A stretch of DNA of 5,724 nt, from the NCBI GenBank assembly GCA_003243865.1, contig QHBQ01000146.1, positions 1-5,724 on the forward strand, given 5' to 3'. Shown here piece by piece: positions 1-5,724 of the stretch. The notes under the pieces were generated by a model that saw only the letters and a program-made list of their open reading frames with translations, was not told the DNA's origin and did no database searches. The translations under genes were made by a program, and so were the position numbers. The DNA comes from Candidatus Chloroheliales bacterium. Its GTDB lineage: Bacteria > Chloroflexota > Chloroflexia > QHBQ01. Within the stretch, counting starts at the first letter, position 1; each line of letters begins with the position of its first letter.

Positions 1-566
1 ACCGCCGTCACCTTCTTGCGCCCGTTGTTGCGGGCATACTCGAAGGCATATCGCACCACCCGTTCGCTGCCACTGGTGCTGATCGGCTTGATGCTGATCG
101 CCGAGTCGGGGCGGATGGTTGCGCCGTTATGTTGCTTAATCCAGGCGATTAGCTCCACTGCCTCCGGCGTATCCTTGTTGAACTCCACTCCGGCGTAGAG
201 GTCTTCGGTGTTCTCGCGCACTACCACCAGGTCAATATCGGTGTAACGCGAGCGCACTCCCTTGTAGGTCTTGCAGGGTCGGACGCAAGCGTAGAGGTCG
301 AGCGCCTTGCGCAAGGCCACGTTTACGCTACGGAAGCCCTTGCCCACCGGCGTGGTAATCGGCCCCTTGATTGCCACCTTGTTGCGCCGAATGCTGTCCA
401 GCACATGGTCGGGCAGCACGGTGCCATACTTCTCCAGCACCGGCAGGCCCGCCTCCTGTACGTCCCAGTTGAATGGCACGCCGGTTGCATCCAGCACCCG
501 CTGCGTCGCAGCGCTAATCTCCGGGCCGGTGCCATCACCTGGAATCAAAGTAACATCATATGCCAT
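1..566 (-). CDS. icd: Isocitrate dehydrogenase (NAD(P)-dependent), N-terminal 188 residues, cut by the window edge
   Basis: Isocitrate dehydrogenase oxidatively decarboxylates isocitrate to 2-oxoglutarate in the TCA cycle, in the cytoplasm. The minus-strand frame from ATG 566 is open to base 1. It begins [16 protein letters not shown], the N-terminal signature of the isocitrate/isopropylmalate dehydrogenase family. Residues matching the E. coli Icd substrate pocket are present: S80 and N82 in [11 protein letters not shown]86, R96 in CVRP, R117 in VVVREN and the catalytic Y124 in TEDLYAG. The S-x-N-x(3)-R pattern favours isocitrate over isopropylmalate. The sequence ends at RKKVTA, just where the family's lysine-bearing HKxNI segment should follow, so the catalytic lysine, the metal aspartates and the cofactor-choosing residues lie outside the window. 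NAD versus NADP use therefore cannot be decided. GGGAGGGG at 575-582 sits 8 bases before the ATG and supports this start. The gene is divergent from the nuclease gene. Confidence 0.93.
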   Translation of the reverse strand, partial: MAYDVTLIPGDGTGPEISAATQRVLDATGVPFNWDVQEAGLPVLEKYGTVLPDHVLDSIRRNKVAIKGPITTPVGKGFRSVNVALRKALDLYACVRPCKTYKGVRSRYTDIDLVVVRENTEDLYAGVEFNKDTPEAVELIAWIKQHNGATIRPDSAISIKPISTSGSERVVRYAFEYARNNGRKKVTA

Positions 567-615
567 CCTCGTGTCCCCTCCCTTTGTGAATTACAGATTG
601 CAAATTTGTGCCGCC

Positions 616-645
616 ATTATAACGAACCAACATCGCCCAGGTCAA
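616..645 (-). promoter_or_regulatory. Sigma-70-type promoter of the isocitrate dehydrogenase gene
   Basis: Read on the minus strand, TTGACC (645-640) and a perfect TATAAT (621-616) are separated by 18 bases. Transcription would begin near 609, giving a leader of about 43 bases that carries the GGGAGGGG ribosome site. An 8-bp palindrome, CAAATTTG (601-608), lies at the predicted transcription start. The call rests on sequence match only. Confidence 0.7.
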
Positions 646-664
646 GAGTGCCACTCCCCGTTAC

Positions 665-699
665 CTTCATCTTTAATCTTTAATCTCTCATCTTTAATC
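665..699. repeat. Five tandem 7-bp units (consensus TTTAATC) between two divergent promoters
   Basis: Five head-to-tail heptamers run without a gap. TTTAATC occupies 672-678, 679-685 and 693-699. The variants CTTCATC (665-671) and TCTCATC (686-692) complete the array. Position 3 (T) and positions 5-7 (ATC) are invariant, and position 4 is A or C. The array is a pyrimidine-rich patch of low GC content in a GC-rich window. It begins 20 bases upstream of the leftward -35 box and ends 9 bases upstream of the rightward -35 box. Heptanucleotide tandem repeats are known between genes in cyanobacteria. The role here is unknown: regulator binding, an UP-like element, or a neutral repeat are all possible. 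Confidence 0.85.
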
Positions 700-708
700 T
701 CACGATGC

Positions 709-737
709 TTGACAGCCCCGCGCAACGGTGATATACT
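709..737 (+). promoter_or_regulatory. Consensus sigma-70-type promoter of the SbcD-like gene
   Basis: TTGACA (709-714, a perfect -35) and TATACT (732-737, five of six consensus bases) are separated by exactly 17 bases. Transcription should begin near 744, leaving a leader of about 40 bases before the TTG start at 785. The promoter places the more upstream GTG (728) inside untranscribed spacer, so it helps fix the true start of the gene. Confidence 0.8.
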
Positions 738-772
738 GGCAGCAGCAACTATACATAACATCAGTCAGAGCG

Positions 773-777
773 AAGGA
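773..777 (+). promoter_or_regulatory. Ribosome binding site deciding a TTG start
   Basis: AAGGA lies 7 bases upstream of TTG 785. The only other in-frame start candidate nearby, GTG 728, has no purine-rich site before it and lies upstream of the predicted transcript start. This site therefore supports TTG as the initiation codon. Confidence 0.7.
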
Positions 778-784
778 CGAGACC

Positions 785-2107
785 TTGCCCCTGAAGATAC
801 TGCACATCAGCGATGTTCACCTCGGCGTGGAGAAGTACGGTACGCTCGACCCCAGCACTGGCCTCAGCAGTCGCCTCGGCGACTTCTTGCGTTCGTTCGA
901 CCAGGCGATTAACACGGCAATTGCCGAAGAGTGCGACCTGATGGTGTTTGCCGGTGACGCCTACAAGACCCGCGACCCCAATCCGACCATCCAGCGCGAG
1001 TTCGCACGGCGCATCCGCCGCCTCAGCGATGCCAACATCTCCAGCTTCCTGCTGGTGGGTAACCACGACCTGCCGCTGGCCTCGGCACGCGCCCATACGA
1101 TTGAGATATTCGACACCCTCGGCGTAACAGGGGTAACGGTTGCCCGCCGCCCCGGACTTTATAGTGTAGACACCCGTAAAGGCGCAGTGCAAATCGTCGC
1201 TATACCCTGGGCCACCCCTCACTCGCTGCTGACTAAGGAGCAGTTTCGCAGCATCGGCATCGAGCAGATGAACAGGGTCGTCGCTGACGTGATTGACCAG
1301 AAGATCGAGGAGGCGGTTGCTAGCCTCGACCTCAGCGTTCCCGCCATCCTCACCATGCACGGGACGGTTAGCCACGCCGTCTATAGCAGCGAACGCGACA
1401 TCATGCTGGGCAAGGATGTGGTGGTGCAACTCAGTTCACTGACTAATCCAGCGATTAGTTACGTGGCGCTCGGCCACATCCACAAGCACCAGGTGTTGCA
1501 CGACGACCCCGCGGTGGTCTACTGTGGCAGCCTGGAACGAATTGACTTCGGTGAAGAGGGCGAACCCAAAGGCTTCATCATCGCCGAGTTCGAGCAGCGC
1601 AACAACCCCCAGCCGGGCTATAATCACTATGTCGTCACCGCCGCCGATGCCCGCTTCGTTGAAACCGACGCCCGCCGCTTCTTCACCCTGAAGGTGGAGG
1701 CGGCTGTGGACAACCCAACCGAGGCGGTGCTGCGGGCGATTGAGAAGAACCGCAAGCAGTTGGAGGGGGCGATCGCGCGCGTCATCATCAGCACCAGCGT
1801 GGAACACGCCCCCGCCCTGCGCGACGCCGACATCCATCGCGCGCTGTACGCCGCTGGGGTCAACTATCTTGCCTCCCTCACTCGCGAGGTGGAGCGCGGT
1901 GAGCGGATGCAGGGCCGTGACGGCGTCGTCGAGCAGCTAACCACCCACGAGGCGCTGGCCCGCTATTTCAAGAATATGCGCAAGCTACCCCCGGCAAGGG
2001 TGAGCCGCCTGTTGGAATACGCCGATGAGATCATCGAGGCTGGTGGGGCAGCCGCGGCCACTGCGGGCAACGAGCTGGCCCCGAACCGTGACGGCGCGGG
2101 TGAGTAG
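785..2107 (+). CDS. sbcD: SbcD/Mre11-like metallophosphoesterase (DNA repair nuclease), 440 aa
   Basis: Mre11/SbcD enzymes are Mn-dependent nucleases that, with an SbcC/Rad50 ATPase, trim DNA ends and cut hairpins. All seven metal ligands known from archaeal Mre11 have counterparts: D10 and H12 in SDVHLG, D58 in AGDAY, N93 in VGNHD, H192 in TMHGT, and H231 and H233 in GHIHKH. The catalytic histidine corresponds to H94. The phosphoesterase core spans about residues 4-270. A capping and C-terminal region follows, from about 297 to 420, and the last 20 residues are Ala/Gly-rich. Starting at TTG 785 gives MPLKILHISDVHLG, the usual family N-terminus. The frame could extend to GTG 728, but that codon lies inside the promoter spacer. 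The second motif is followed by YKTRDPNP instead of the more common LFDxxxP form. No sbcC follows: the next gene, 116 bases on, is a TPR protein with its own promoter. A solitary metallophosphoesterase of the same superfamily is the main alternative. Confidence 0.9.
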   Translation: MPLKILHISDVHLGVEKYGTLDPSTGLSSRLGDFLRSFDQAINTAIAEECDLMVFAGDAYKTRDPNPTIQREFARRIRRLSDANISSFLLVGNHDLPLASARAHTIEIFDTLGVTGVTVARRPGLYSVDTRKGAVQIVAIPWATPHSLLTKEQFRSIGIEQMNRVVADVIDQKIEEAVASLDLSVPAILTMHGTVSHAVYSSERDIMLGKDVVVQLSSLTNPAISYVALGHIHKHQVLHDDPAVVYCGSLERIDFGEEGEPKGFIIAEFEQRNNPQPGYNHYVVTAADARFVETDARRFFTLKVEAAVDNPTEAVLRAIEKNRKQLEGAIARVIISTSVEHAPALRDADIHRALYAAGVNYLASLTREVERGERMQGRDGVVEQLTTHEALARYFKNMRKLPPARVSRLLEYADEIIEAGGAAAATAGNELAPNRDGAGE

Positions 2108-2108
2108 G

Positions 2109-2138
2109 AATAGTATCTGTCTGCGGCGGCGTACTATT
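2109..2138. repeat. Perfect 7-bp inverted repeat after sbcD, overlapping the next promoter
   Basis: AATAGTA (2109-2115) and its exact reverse complement TACTATT (2132-2138) flank a 16-base loop, starting two bases after the sbcD stop codon. The right arm covers the first two bases of the -35 box of the following gene. The stem is short, AT-rich and not followed by a T run, so it is a poor intrinsic terminator. An operator for a dimeric regulator is possible, as is chance. Confidence 0.45.
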
Positions 2139-2165
2139 GCGCGGCCAAAACAATTGCGCTATAAT
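2137..2165 (+). promoter_or_regulatory. Sigma-70-type promoter of the TPR-protein gene
   Basis: TTGCGC (2137-2142) and a perfect TATAAT (2160-2165) are 17 bases apart. Transcription would start near 2172, about 50 bases before the ATG at 2224. The leader carries GAGGGGGG (2206-2213), 10 bases before the start codon. The -35 and the end of the spacer both lie in copies of ATTGCGC (2136-2142 and 2153-2159). A separate promoter suggests the TPR gene is not simply co-transcribed with sbcD. Confidence 0.7.
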
Positions 2166-2223
2166 CTTACGTAACCAGGATAAACCAGCCATCCGCGGCC
2201 AGTTAGAGGGGGGCAATCTGCAC

Positions 2224-5200
2224 ATGGCTAAGTTCAAACTGCAAGAGGCGTGCAAGGGTGCCAAGCAAGCGCTAGAACACGGCGACAGCGAACGCGCGAT
2301 CGCAATGTGCCAGCATATCGTGCGCTATTATCCGCGCTGTGTCGAGGCATACCGCCTGCTCGGTGAAGCCTACCTTGAACGCGGTGACACCGCGACCGCT
2401 GACAAGTTGTTCAGCTACGTGATGCAGGCCGACCCCCAAAATGTGCTGGCTCACATCGGGCGGGCGATCATCCGCGAGGAGCGGGGCGAGATTGATGCGG
2501 CGATCAGCGAGTTCGAGCGGGCTTTCGAGATTGACCCCGCGATTGGTGAACTGCGCGGCGAGTTGCTCCGGCTCTACACCAGCCGCTTTGGCACTGAAGG
2601 CGCGAAGATCCGCACCAGCCGGGTCGGCCTGGCTCACCTCTACGCCCGCGACTACCTCTTCCCCCAAGCGGTCAACGAGTACAGCGACATCCTGCGTAGC
2701 GAGCCGCGCCTCGATGTGCGCGTCGCGCTTGCTCTGACCCTATGGCGGTCTGGCAACGATGCGGCCGCCGCCGACTTGTGCAATGCCATTCTCCAGCAGG
2801 TGCCGAACAATATTCAGGCCAACCTTATCCTTGGCCAGATCTGGCTGGCCCAGGGGCAACGCGACGATGCCCTCTCCCTACTACGGCGGGCGATGGATCT
2901 CGACCCCGATAACGCCTTGGCCCGCGACCTGTTCGAGAGCCGCGTCGGGCGCATCATGCTCCCCCCGCTTACCTACTATGCCGCCGAACTGCCGCAGTGG
3001 GAAGGTAGCGAACTGAGCGCCAGCCGCGAACTGCCGGTTGGCCTCATTGAGGTAGTGGCGCTGGAGGAAGACGCGCTGCCCTCAGCCACGGGCGAGGCTG
3101 CGACCGCCCCGCAGTGGGAAGCCCAGCCAGTCGCGCTCAACGCCGCTGAAGTGAGTGAACAGTTTGCCACTGCCGAGCGGCAGATGGACGCCGAAGCGGA
3201 TGTTGACCAGAACCTGGTCTGGCTACTCTCTGAAACGCCGCCAGTTGAGACCCCCTATCTCACCGGCAATGGGCAAGCAGACAGCCACGCCCCCGTGCCT
3301 GAACTTCAGCGCCAGCGGCTCGACCGCAGCGAGTTCTTGCAGCAGCTCGCTAGCGCCGGTTTGGGTCTCACCCCCACCCACACTGAAGCCAGGTCGAACG
3401 AGCCGGAGCAGCAGGCCGCGGAAGGCGGTCTGGGCCGCCCCCCCTTGTCAGCTACCCCTTCAGAGGAGGAAACTATGCCCGCCCCTAGCTATGCAGAGGA
3501 TGATGAGCAGGGCCGCACCTTCCAGTTCGACTGGGACAAAGAGGGCCTACCCGACTATCTCAAGGAGTTCGCCCTGGGCGAGAGCGGTAGCCGCGTTGCG
3601 GCTGAACCAACTGCGGCTAGCCAGGCGCAGGCCGACGAGGCCGAGGGTCTCCCCTCGTGGCTGACCCCGGCTCAACCCGCCATCGCATCGCAATCGCCCG
3701 CGCCCGCCGATGAAGGGCTACCCCCGTGGCTGGTCCCGGTCCCAACGCAGCCAACGGCAGAGGCAATCCTTGCGAGTGATGCCTCGCAGCCAGCGGCAGC
3801 GGCTACCCCATCAGTGGCAACTCCCCCACCAGCCGCTCCGCTGGCTCCCACAATGCCGTCACTTGCCAGCGCCGCTTCCGGCCCCGACTTGACCTGTCTG
3901 CCCGATTGGCCGATCAGCGCCCCGCCTGGCGACCAGCCTGCCGCCGCGATGCAAGCAGCGCACGGCCAGCAGCCAAGCGACGGCAATGTTGACAGCGAAG
4001 GGCTACTCGCGCAGTTGGCCCTGGCCCAGACTGAGCCGCCAGCCCCGGTCCAACCGCCACAATCGGCCCCGCCCGCCGACCTGATGCCGCCCCCCAGCGA
4101 GGTGGCTAAAAGTAATGAGGATACGGCGGGTGTGGATGACATGGATGATGACGCAGATATGGAAGGGCTGCCCTCGTGGCTGACCTCCACCCCTCCACCT
4201 TTCGTCGCAGAGGCACCGCCGCCCAACTCATCGCCCGCCCCCCCGATGCATAGCAGCGAGATGGCTGGCCTCGACAGCCCTGACAGCACGGAACTCGATA
4301 GCATTGATGACTATGGCCTGCCTTCATGGCTGACCCTGGAACCGAGTGCGCCCATGCCGACGACCAACCCACCCCCAGCGACGCCGCCCAGAGGCCAGCC
4401 CCATACCTTCGCCGAGGCTGGGCCAACGCCCATCGGGACGGACCAATCCGACCTCCAGCCAGTCTCGGCGCCGATTGACGATCAACCCGCGCCCCCTGAC
4501 CCAGCCGCCTTCGCCAACTTGCCGCCGTTCAACTTTGACGACGTTCAGTCCACAACTCCCAGCGGGCAGCAGCCCGGCACGGCTGATGCCGCCGCGCCCA
4601 GCAGCCTGCAATCTTTCTCCTTCGGCGCTGCTCCGCCCAGCGATGAACTTGAGGAACTTGAGGATTTCGTTGACTTCCTCAAGCCCGTCGCGCCCGCTGC
4701 CGTGGCCCACTCGCCGATTGCCTCCCTCGCCCCACTGCCCGCCAGTAGCTTCGACAGCGCCCCGCGCGTGCAACCGCTCTCCCTGGCCAGCACTGCCCCG
4801 CCAGCGGCAGCGCAGGATAATGGTCTGCCTTCCAACCCCCAGCCATTCTCCTATGACGATTCCGCCACTCCCGCTGGATCGCTATCGGAGCAGACGGCCA
4901 TCAGCATGAGCAGCGATCCGACAGTGCTACCCACCGCTGACCTCGCCGACTACCAGTTGCCCGCCGACCGCCGCCTCTTCTCGCTTGAAGGTGACAGCGC
5001 TGCCCAGCGTGCTACCGATAACAATTTCGACTTCACGCCCTTCAACTCCGATGAACTGATGCCTGAGTCATCGCCCCAGCCTGCTAATTCAGCCGCCGAA
5101 CGCCCCGCGACGCTCGAAGCCGACCTTGAGCAGCCAGGCAACGTTGATGTGCGCGGCTCCAGCTTGCAGCAGTCGGCCAACCGTGAGCCGAGCGTCGCGG

Positions 5201-5724
5201 ATGGCACTGTTTCAGTGGTTACCAAGTTGCGTCGTCGCAAGAAGGAGCTTGAGCTTAACGAATCCACCGCTGCCGCGCCAGTCGCGGCACCGCCAGATGG
5301 CGCGTTGCCAGCGCCGCCCGCCAGTGAAAGTGGTAATGAGCTAGATCAGTCCGGCCTCGACCTCAGCCCCAAGCAGCGGGCCTATCTGCTCGGCGAGGAA
5401 GTGCCTTCCTCCGGCCTTGAAGCAGCGCACCTGGTGCAGCAAGAAACCGGCACTGGTGACTACTTGCTGGCGCAGGAAAGCACCCCGACCGAGGAGCAAA
5501 TGCAAACGGCAATCGAGCGCGATTTTGGGCCAGCAGCCAGTAGTGATGAGGGGACTACCGCGTTTGCCGATGAGATTGATGCGGCGTTTCAGCGCGGGGG
5601 TAGCGGTGCCTATAGCCCGGCTGCCGAGATGCCAGTAGATGCCACCCCGCCTGCCGCTGAAGCTGTTGCAGCGGATACGACTGCGATTGTTGAGCAGGAG
5701 CCATCGGCGCGAGAGCCGGTCGCT
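2224..5724 (+). CDS. Large TPR protein with a very long Pro/Ala/acidic tail carrying repeated aromatic motifs; 3' end outside window
   Basis: The ATG at 2224 follows GAGGGGGG by 10 bases and opens a frame of 1167 codons with no stop before the window edge. Residues 5-39, 40-73, 74-107, about 132-164, 163-197 and 198-231 fit the tetratricopeptide repeat pattern; clear examples begin VEAYRLLGEAYLERGD and IQANLILGQIWLAQGQ. TPR arrays bind protein partners. From about residue 260 the protein turns into low-complexity sequence rich in Pro, Ala, Ser, Gln, Asp and Glu, almost certainly disordered, with short hydrophobic or aromatic motifs repeated along it. No signal peptide or membrane segment is visible, so a cytoplasmic location is likely. 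One short basic patch, KLRRRKK (1001-1007), and a possible helical stretch near 1048-1060 stand out. I cannot name the gene or its function. A scaffold or assembly role is an inference from the architecture. GC-rich third positions throughout and the lack of stops argue against a frameshift. Confidence 0.88.
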   Translation, partial: MAKFKLQEACKGAKQALEHGDSERAIAMCQHIVRYYPRCVEAYRLLGEAYLERGDTATADKLFSYVMQADPQNVLAHIGRAIIREERGEIDAAISEFERAFEIDPAIGELRGELLRLYTSRFGTEGAKIRTSRVGLAHLYARDYLFPQAVNEYSDILRSEPRLDVRVALALTLWRSGNDAAAADLCNAILQQVPNNIQANLILGQIWLAQGQRDDALSLLRRAMDLDPDNALARDLFESRVGRIMLPPLTYYAAELPQWEGSELSASRELPVGLIEVVALEEDALPSATGEAATAPQWEAQPVALNAAEVSEQFATAERQMDAEADVDQNLVWLLSETPPVETPYLTGNGQADSHAPVPELQRQRLDRSEFLQQLASAGLGLTPTHTEARSNEPEQQAAEGGLGRPPLSATPSEEETMPAPSYAEDDEQGRTFQFDWDKEGLPDYLKEFALGESGSRVAAEPTAASQAQADEAEGLPSWLTPAQPAIASQSPAPADEGLPPWLVPVPTQPTAEAILASDASQPAAAATPSVATPPPAAPLAPTMPSLASAASGPDLTCLPDWPISAPPGDQPAAAMQAAHGQQPSDGNVDSEGLLAQLALAQTEPPAPVQPPQSAPPADLMPPPSEVAKSNEDTAGVDDMDDDADMEGLPSWLTSTPPPFVAEAPPPNSSPAPPMHSSEMAGLDSPDSTELDSIDDYGLPSWLTLEPSAPMPTTNPPPATPPRGQPHTFAEAGPTPIGTDQSDLQPVSAPIDDQPAPPDPAAFANLPPFNFDDVQSTTPSGQQPGTADAAAPSSLQSFSFGAAPPSDELEELEDFVDFLKPVAPAAVAHSPIASLAPLPASSFDSAPRVQPLSLASTAPPAAAQDNGLPSNPQPFSYDDSATPAGSLSEQTAISMSSDPTVLPTADLADYQLPADRRLFSLEGDSAAQRATDNNFDFTPFNSDELMPESSPQPANSAAERPATLEADLEQPGNVDVRGSSLQQSANREPSVADGTVSVVTKLRRRKKELELNESTAAAPVAAPPDGALPAPPASESGNELDQSGLDLSPKQRAYLLGEEVPSSGLEAAHLVQQETGTGDYLLAQESTPTEEQMQTAIERDFGPAASSDEGTTAFADEIDAAFQRGGSGAYSPAAEMPVDATPPAAEAVAADTTAIVEQEPSAREPVA
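2236..2943 (+). other. TPR-repeat region of the large protein (about residues 5-240)
   Basis: About six 34-residue helix-turn-helix repeats can be aligned by eye. They keep the TPR small residues (G and A at helix contacts) and the closing DP or P: QADPQN, EIDPAI, RSEPRL, QQVPNN and DLDPDN end successive units. The segment around residues 108-131 fits the pattern poorly and may be a linker or a degenerate repeat. The array is the only clearly folded part of the protein visible in this window. Confidence 0.82.
3541..4332 (+). repeat. Tryptophan-motif zone: copies of GLP[SP]WL in the disordered tail
   Basis: In-frame copies are EGLPDYL (residues 440-446, bases 3541-3561), EGLPSWL (474-480, 3643-3663), EGLPPWL (497-503, 3712-3732), a decayed CLPDWP (558-563), EGLPSWL (647-653, 4162-4182) and YGLPSWL (697-703, 4312-4332). 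T or V follows the L in all four GLP[SP]WL copies, and acidic residues usually precede the motif. Spacing is irregular, from 23 to 150 residues or so. Codons differ between copies, so the peptide rather than the DNA appears conserved. These are candidate docking motifs. Confidence 0.8.
4528..5058 (+). repeat. Phenylalanine-motif zone: PFNFDD / SFSFG / PFSYDD / FDFTPFN in the tail
   Basis: A second family of short motifs lies downstream of the tryptophan motifs: PFNFDD (residues 768-773), SFSFG (797-801), PFSYDD (874-879) and FDFTPFNSDEL (935-945). An earlier relative, FQFDWD (433-438), sits just before the first GLP motif. They share alternating aromatic residues followed by acidic residues, in an otherwise Pro/Ala/Ser-rich background. 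A helical acidic stretch (ELEELEDFVDFL, 808-819) lies between the second and third copies. Confidence 0.6.

Noticed and set aside
1..566. 3-Isopropylmalate dehydrogenase (leuB) instead of isocitrate dehydrogenase
   Set aside because: The substrate loop has S80-x-N82-x(3)-R86 followed by R96, the isocitrate-type pattern, rather than the Glu/Leu residues typical of LeuB.
728..784. N-terminal extension of the SbcD-like protein from GTG 728
   Set aside because: GTG 728 lies in the spacer of a near-consensus promoter, has no ribosome site, and the added residues do not resemble the family N-terminus.
307..912. Plus-strand open frame of 201 codons across icd and the intergenic region
   Set aside because: It runs antisense to icd, through the divergent promoters and into sbcD out of frame. 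Its translation is low-complexity and unlike any family I know.
761..1429. Minus-strand open frame of 222 codons opposite sbcD
   Set aside because: It is a shadow of the sbcD reading frame, which carries all nuclease motifs; the antisense translation has no recognisable domain.
2109..2138. Intrinsic terminator for sbcD
   Set aside because: The stem has only 7 AT-rich pairs, the loop is 16 bases and no T run follows, so termination by this hairpin is unlikely.
3672..4304. Minus-strand Gly/Ser-rich open frame of 210 codons opposite the TPR-protein tail
   Set aside because: Low-complexity antisense of a Pro/Ala-rich coding sequence naturally lacks stops. No promoter or ribosome site supports it, and the plus-strand frame is continuous through the region.
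3541..4332. Collagen- or adhesin-like surface repeat
   Set aside because: There is no signal peptide, no LPxTG or membrane anchor in view, and no Gly-X-Y periodicity. GLPSWL contains LP but is not a sortase site.
4346..4909. Plus-strand Arg/Pro-rich frame of 187 codons in the tail region
   Set aside because: It is a frame-shifted reading of the same repetitive GC-rich sequence; the main frame is open throughout and carries the recurring motifs.

Overview
The window looks like chromosomal DNA from a GC-rich bacterium (roughly 60% G+C by eye, strong G/C third-position bias). It most resembles the phylum Chloroflexota, perhaps a filamentous phototroph of the Chloroflexales. That assignment is an inference from the style of the proteins: an isocitrate dehydrogenase of the short NAD-IDH-like type, an SbcD relative with a GDAYKTRDPNP metal loop, and a long TPR protein with a Pro/Ala-rich tail carrying LPxWL motifs. 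No marker gene proves it. I see no RNA gene, insertion sequence, CRISPR array or phage gene.

Layout. Bases 1-566, minus strand: the N-terminal 188 residues of an isocitrate dehydrogenase, cut by the left edge just before the expected catalytic lysine. Bases 567-784: a compact divergent control region. It has a good sigma-70-type promoter facing each way (TTGACC-N18-TATAAT leftward, TTGACA-N17-TATACT rightward), and five tandem 7-bp units (consensus TTTAATC) lie between the two -35 boxes. Bases 785-2107, plus strand: an SbcD/Mre11-like nuclease of 440 aa starting at TTG, with all metal-ligand positions of the family present. Bases 2108-2223: a short intergenic region with a 7-bp inverted repeat overlapping the -35 of a third promoter (TTGCGC-N17-TATAAT). 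Bases 2224-5724, plus strand: one uninterrupted reading frame of 1167 codons that runs off the right edge. It has about 240 residues of TPR repeats, then a tail of more than 900 residues rich in Pro, Ala, Ser and acidic residues.

The most unusual part is that tail. Every tryptophan in it sits in a short recurring motif (PQWE twice, then four copies of GLP[SP]WL plus relatives). Past residue 703 tryptophan disappears and phenylalanine motifs (PFNFDD, SFSFG, PFSYDD, FDFTPFN) take over. This looks like a multivalent scaffold with two zones of short linear motifs, but the partner and the function are unknown.

The three genes do not form an obvious pathway. The dehydrogenase belongs to the TCA cycle, the nuclease to DNA repair, and the TPR protein has its own promoter. 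No sbcC gene follows sbcD here.
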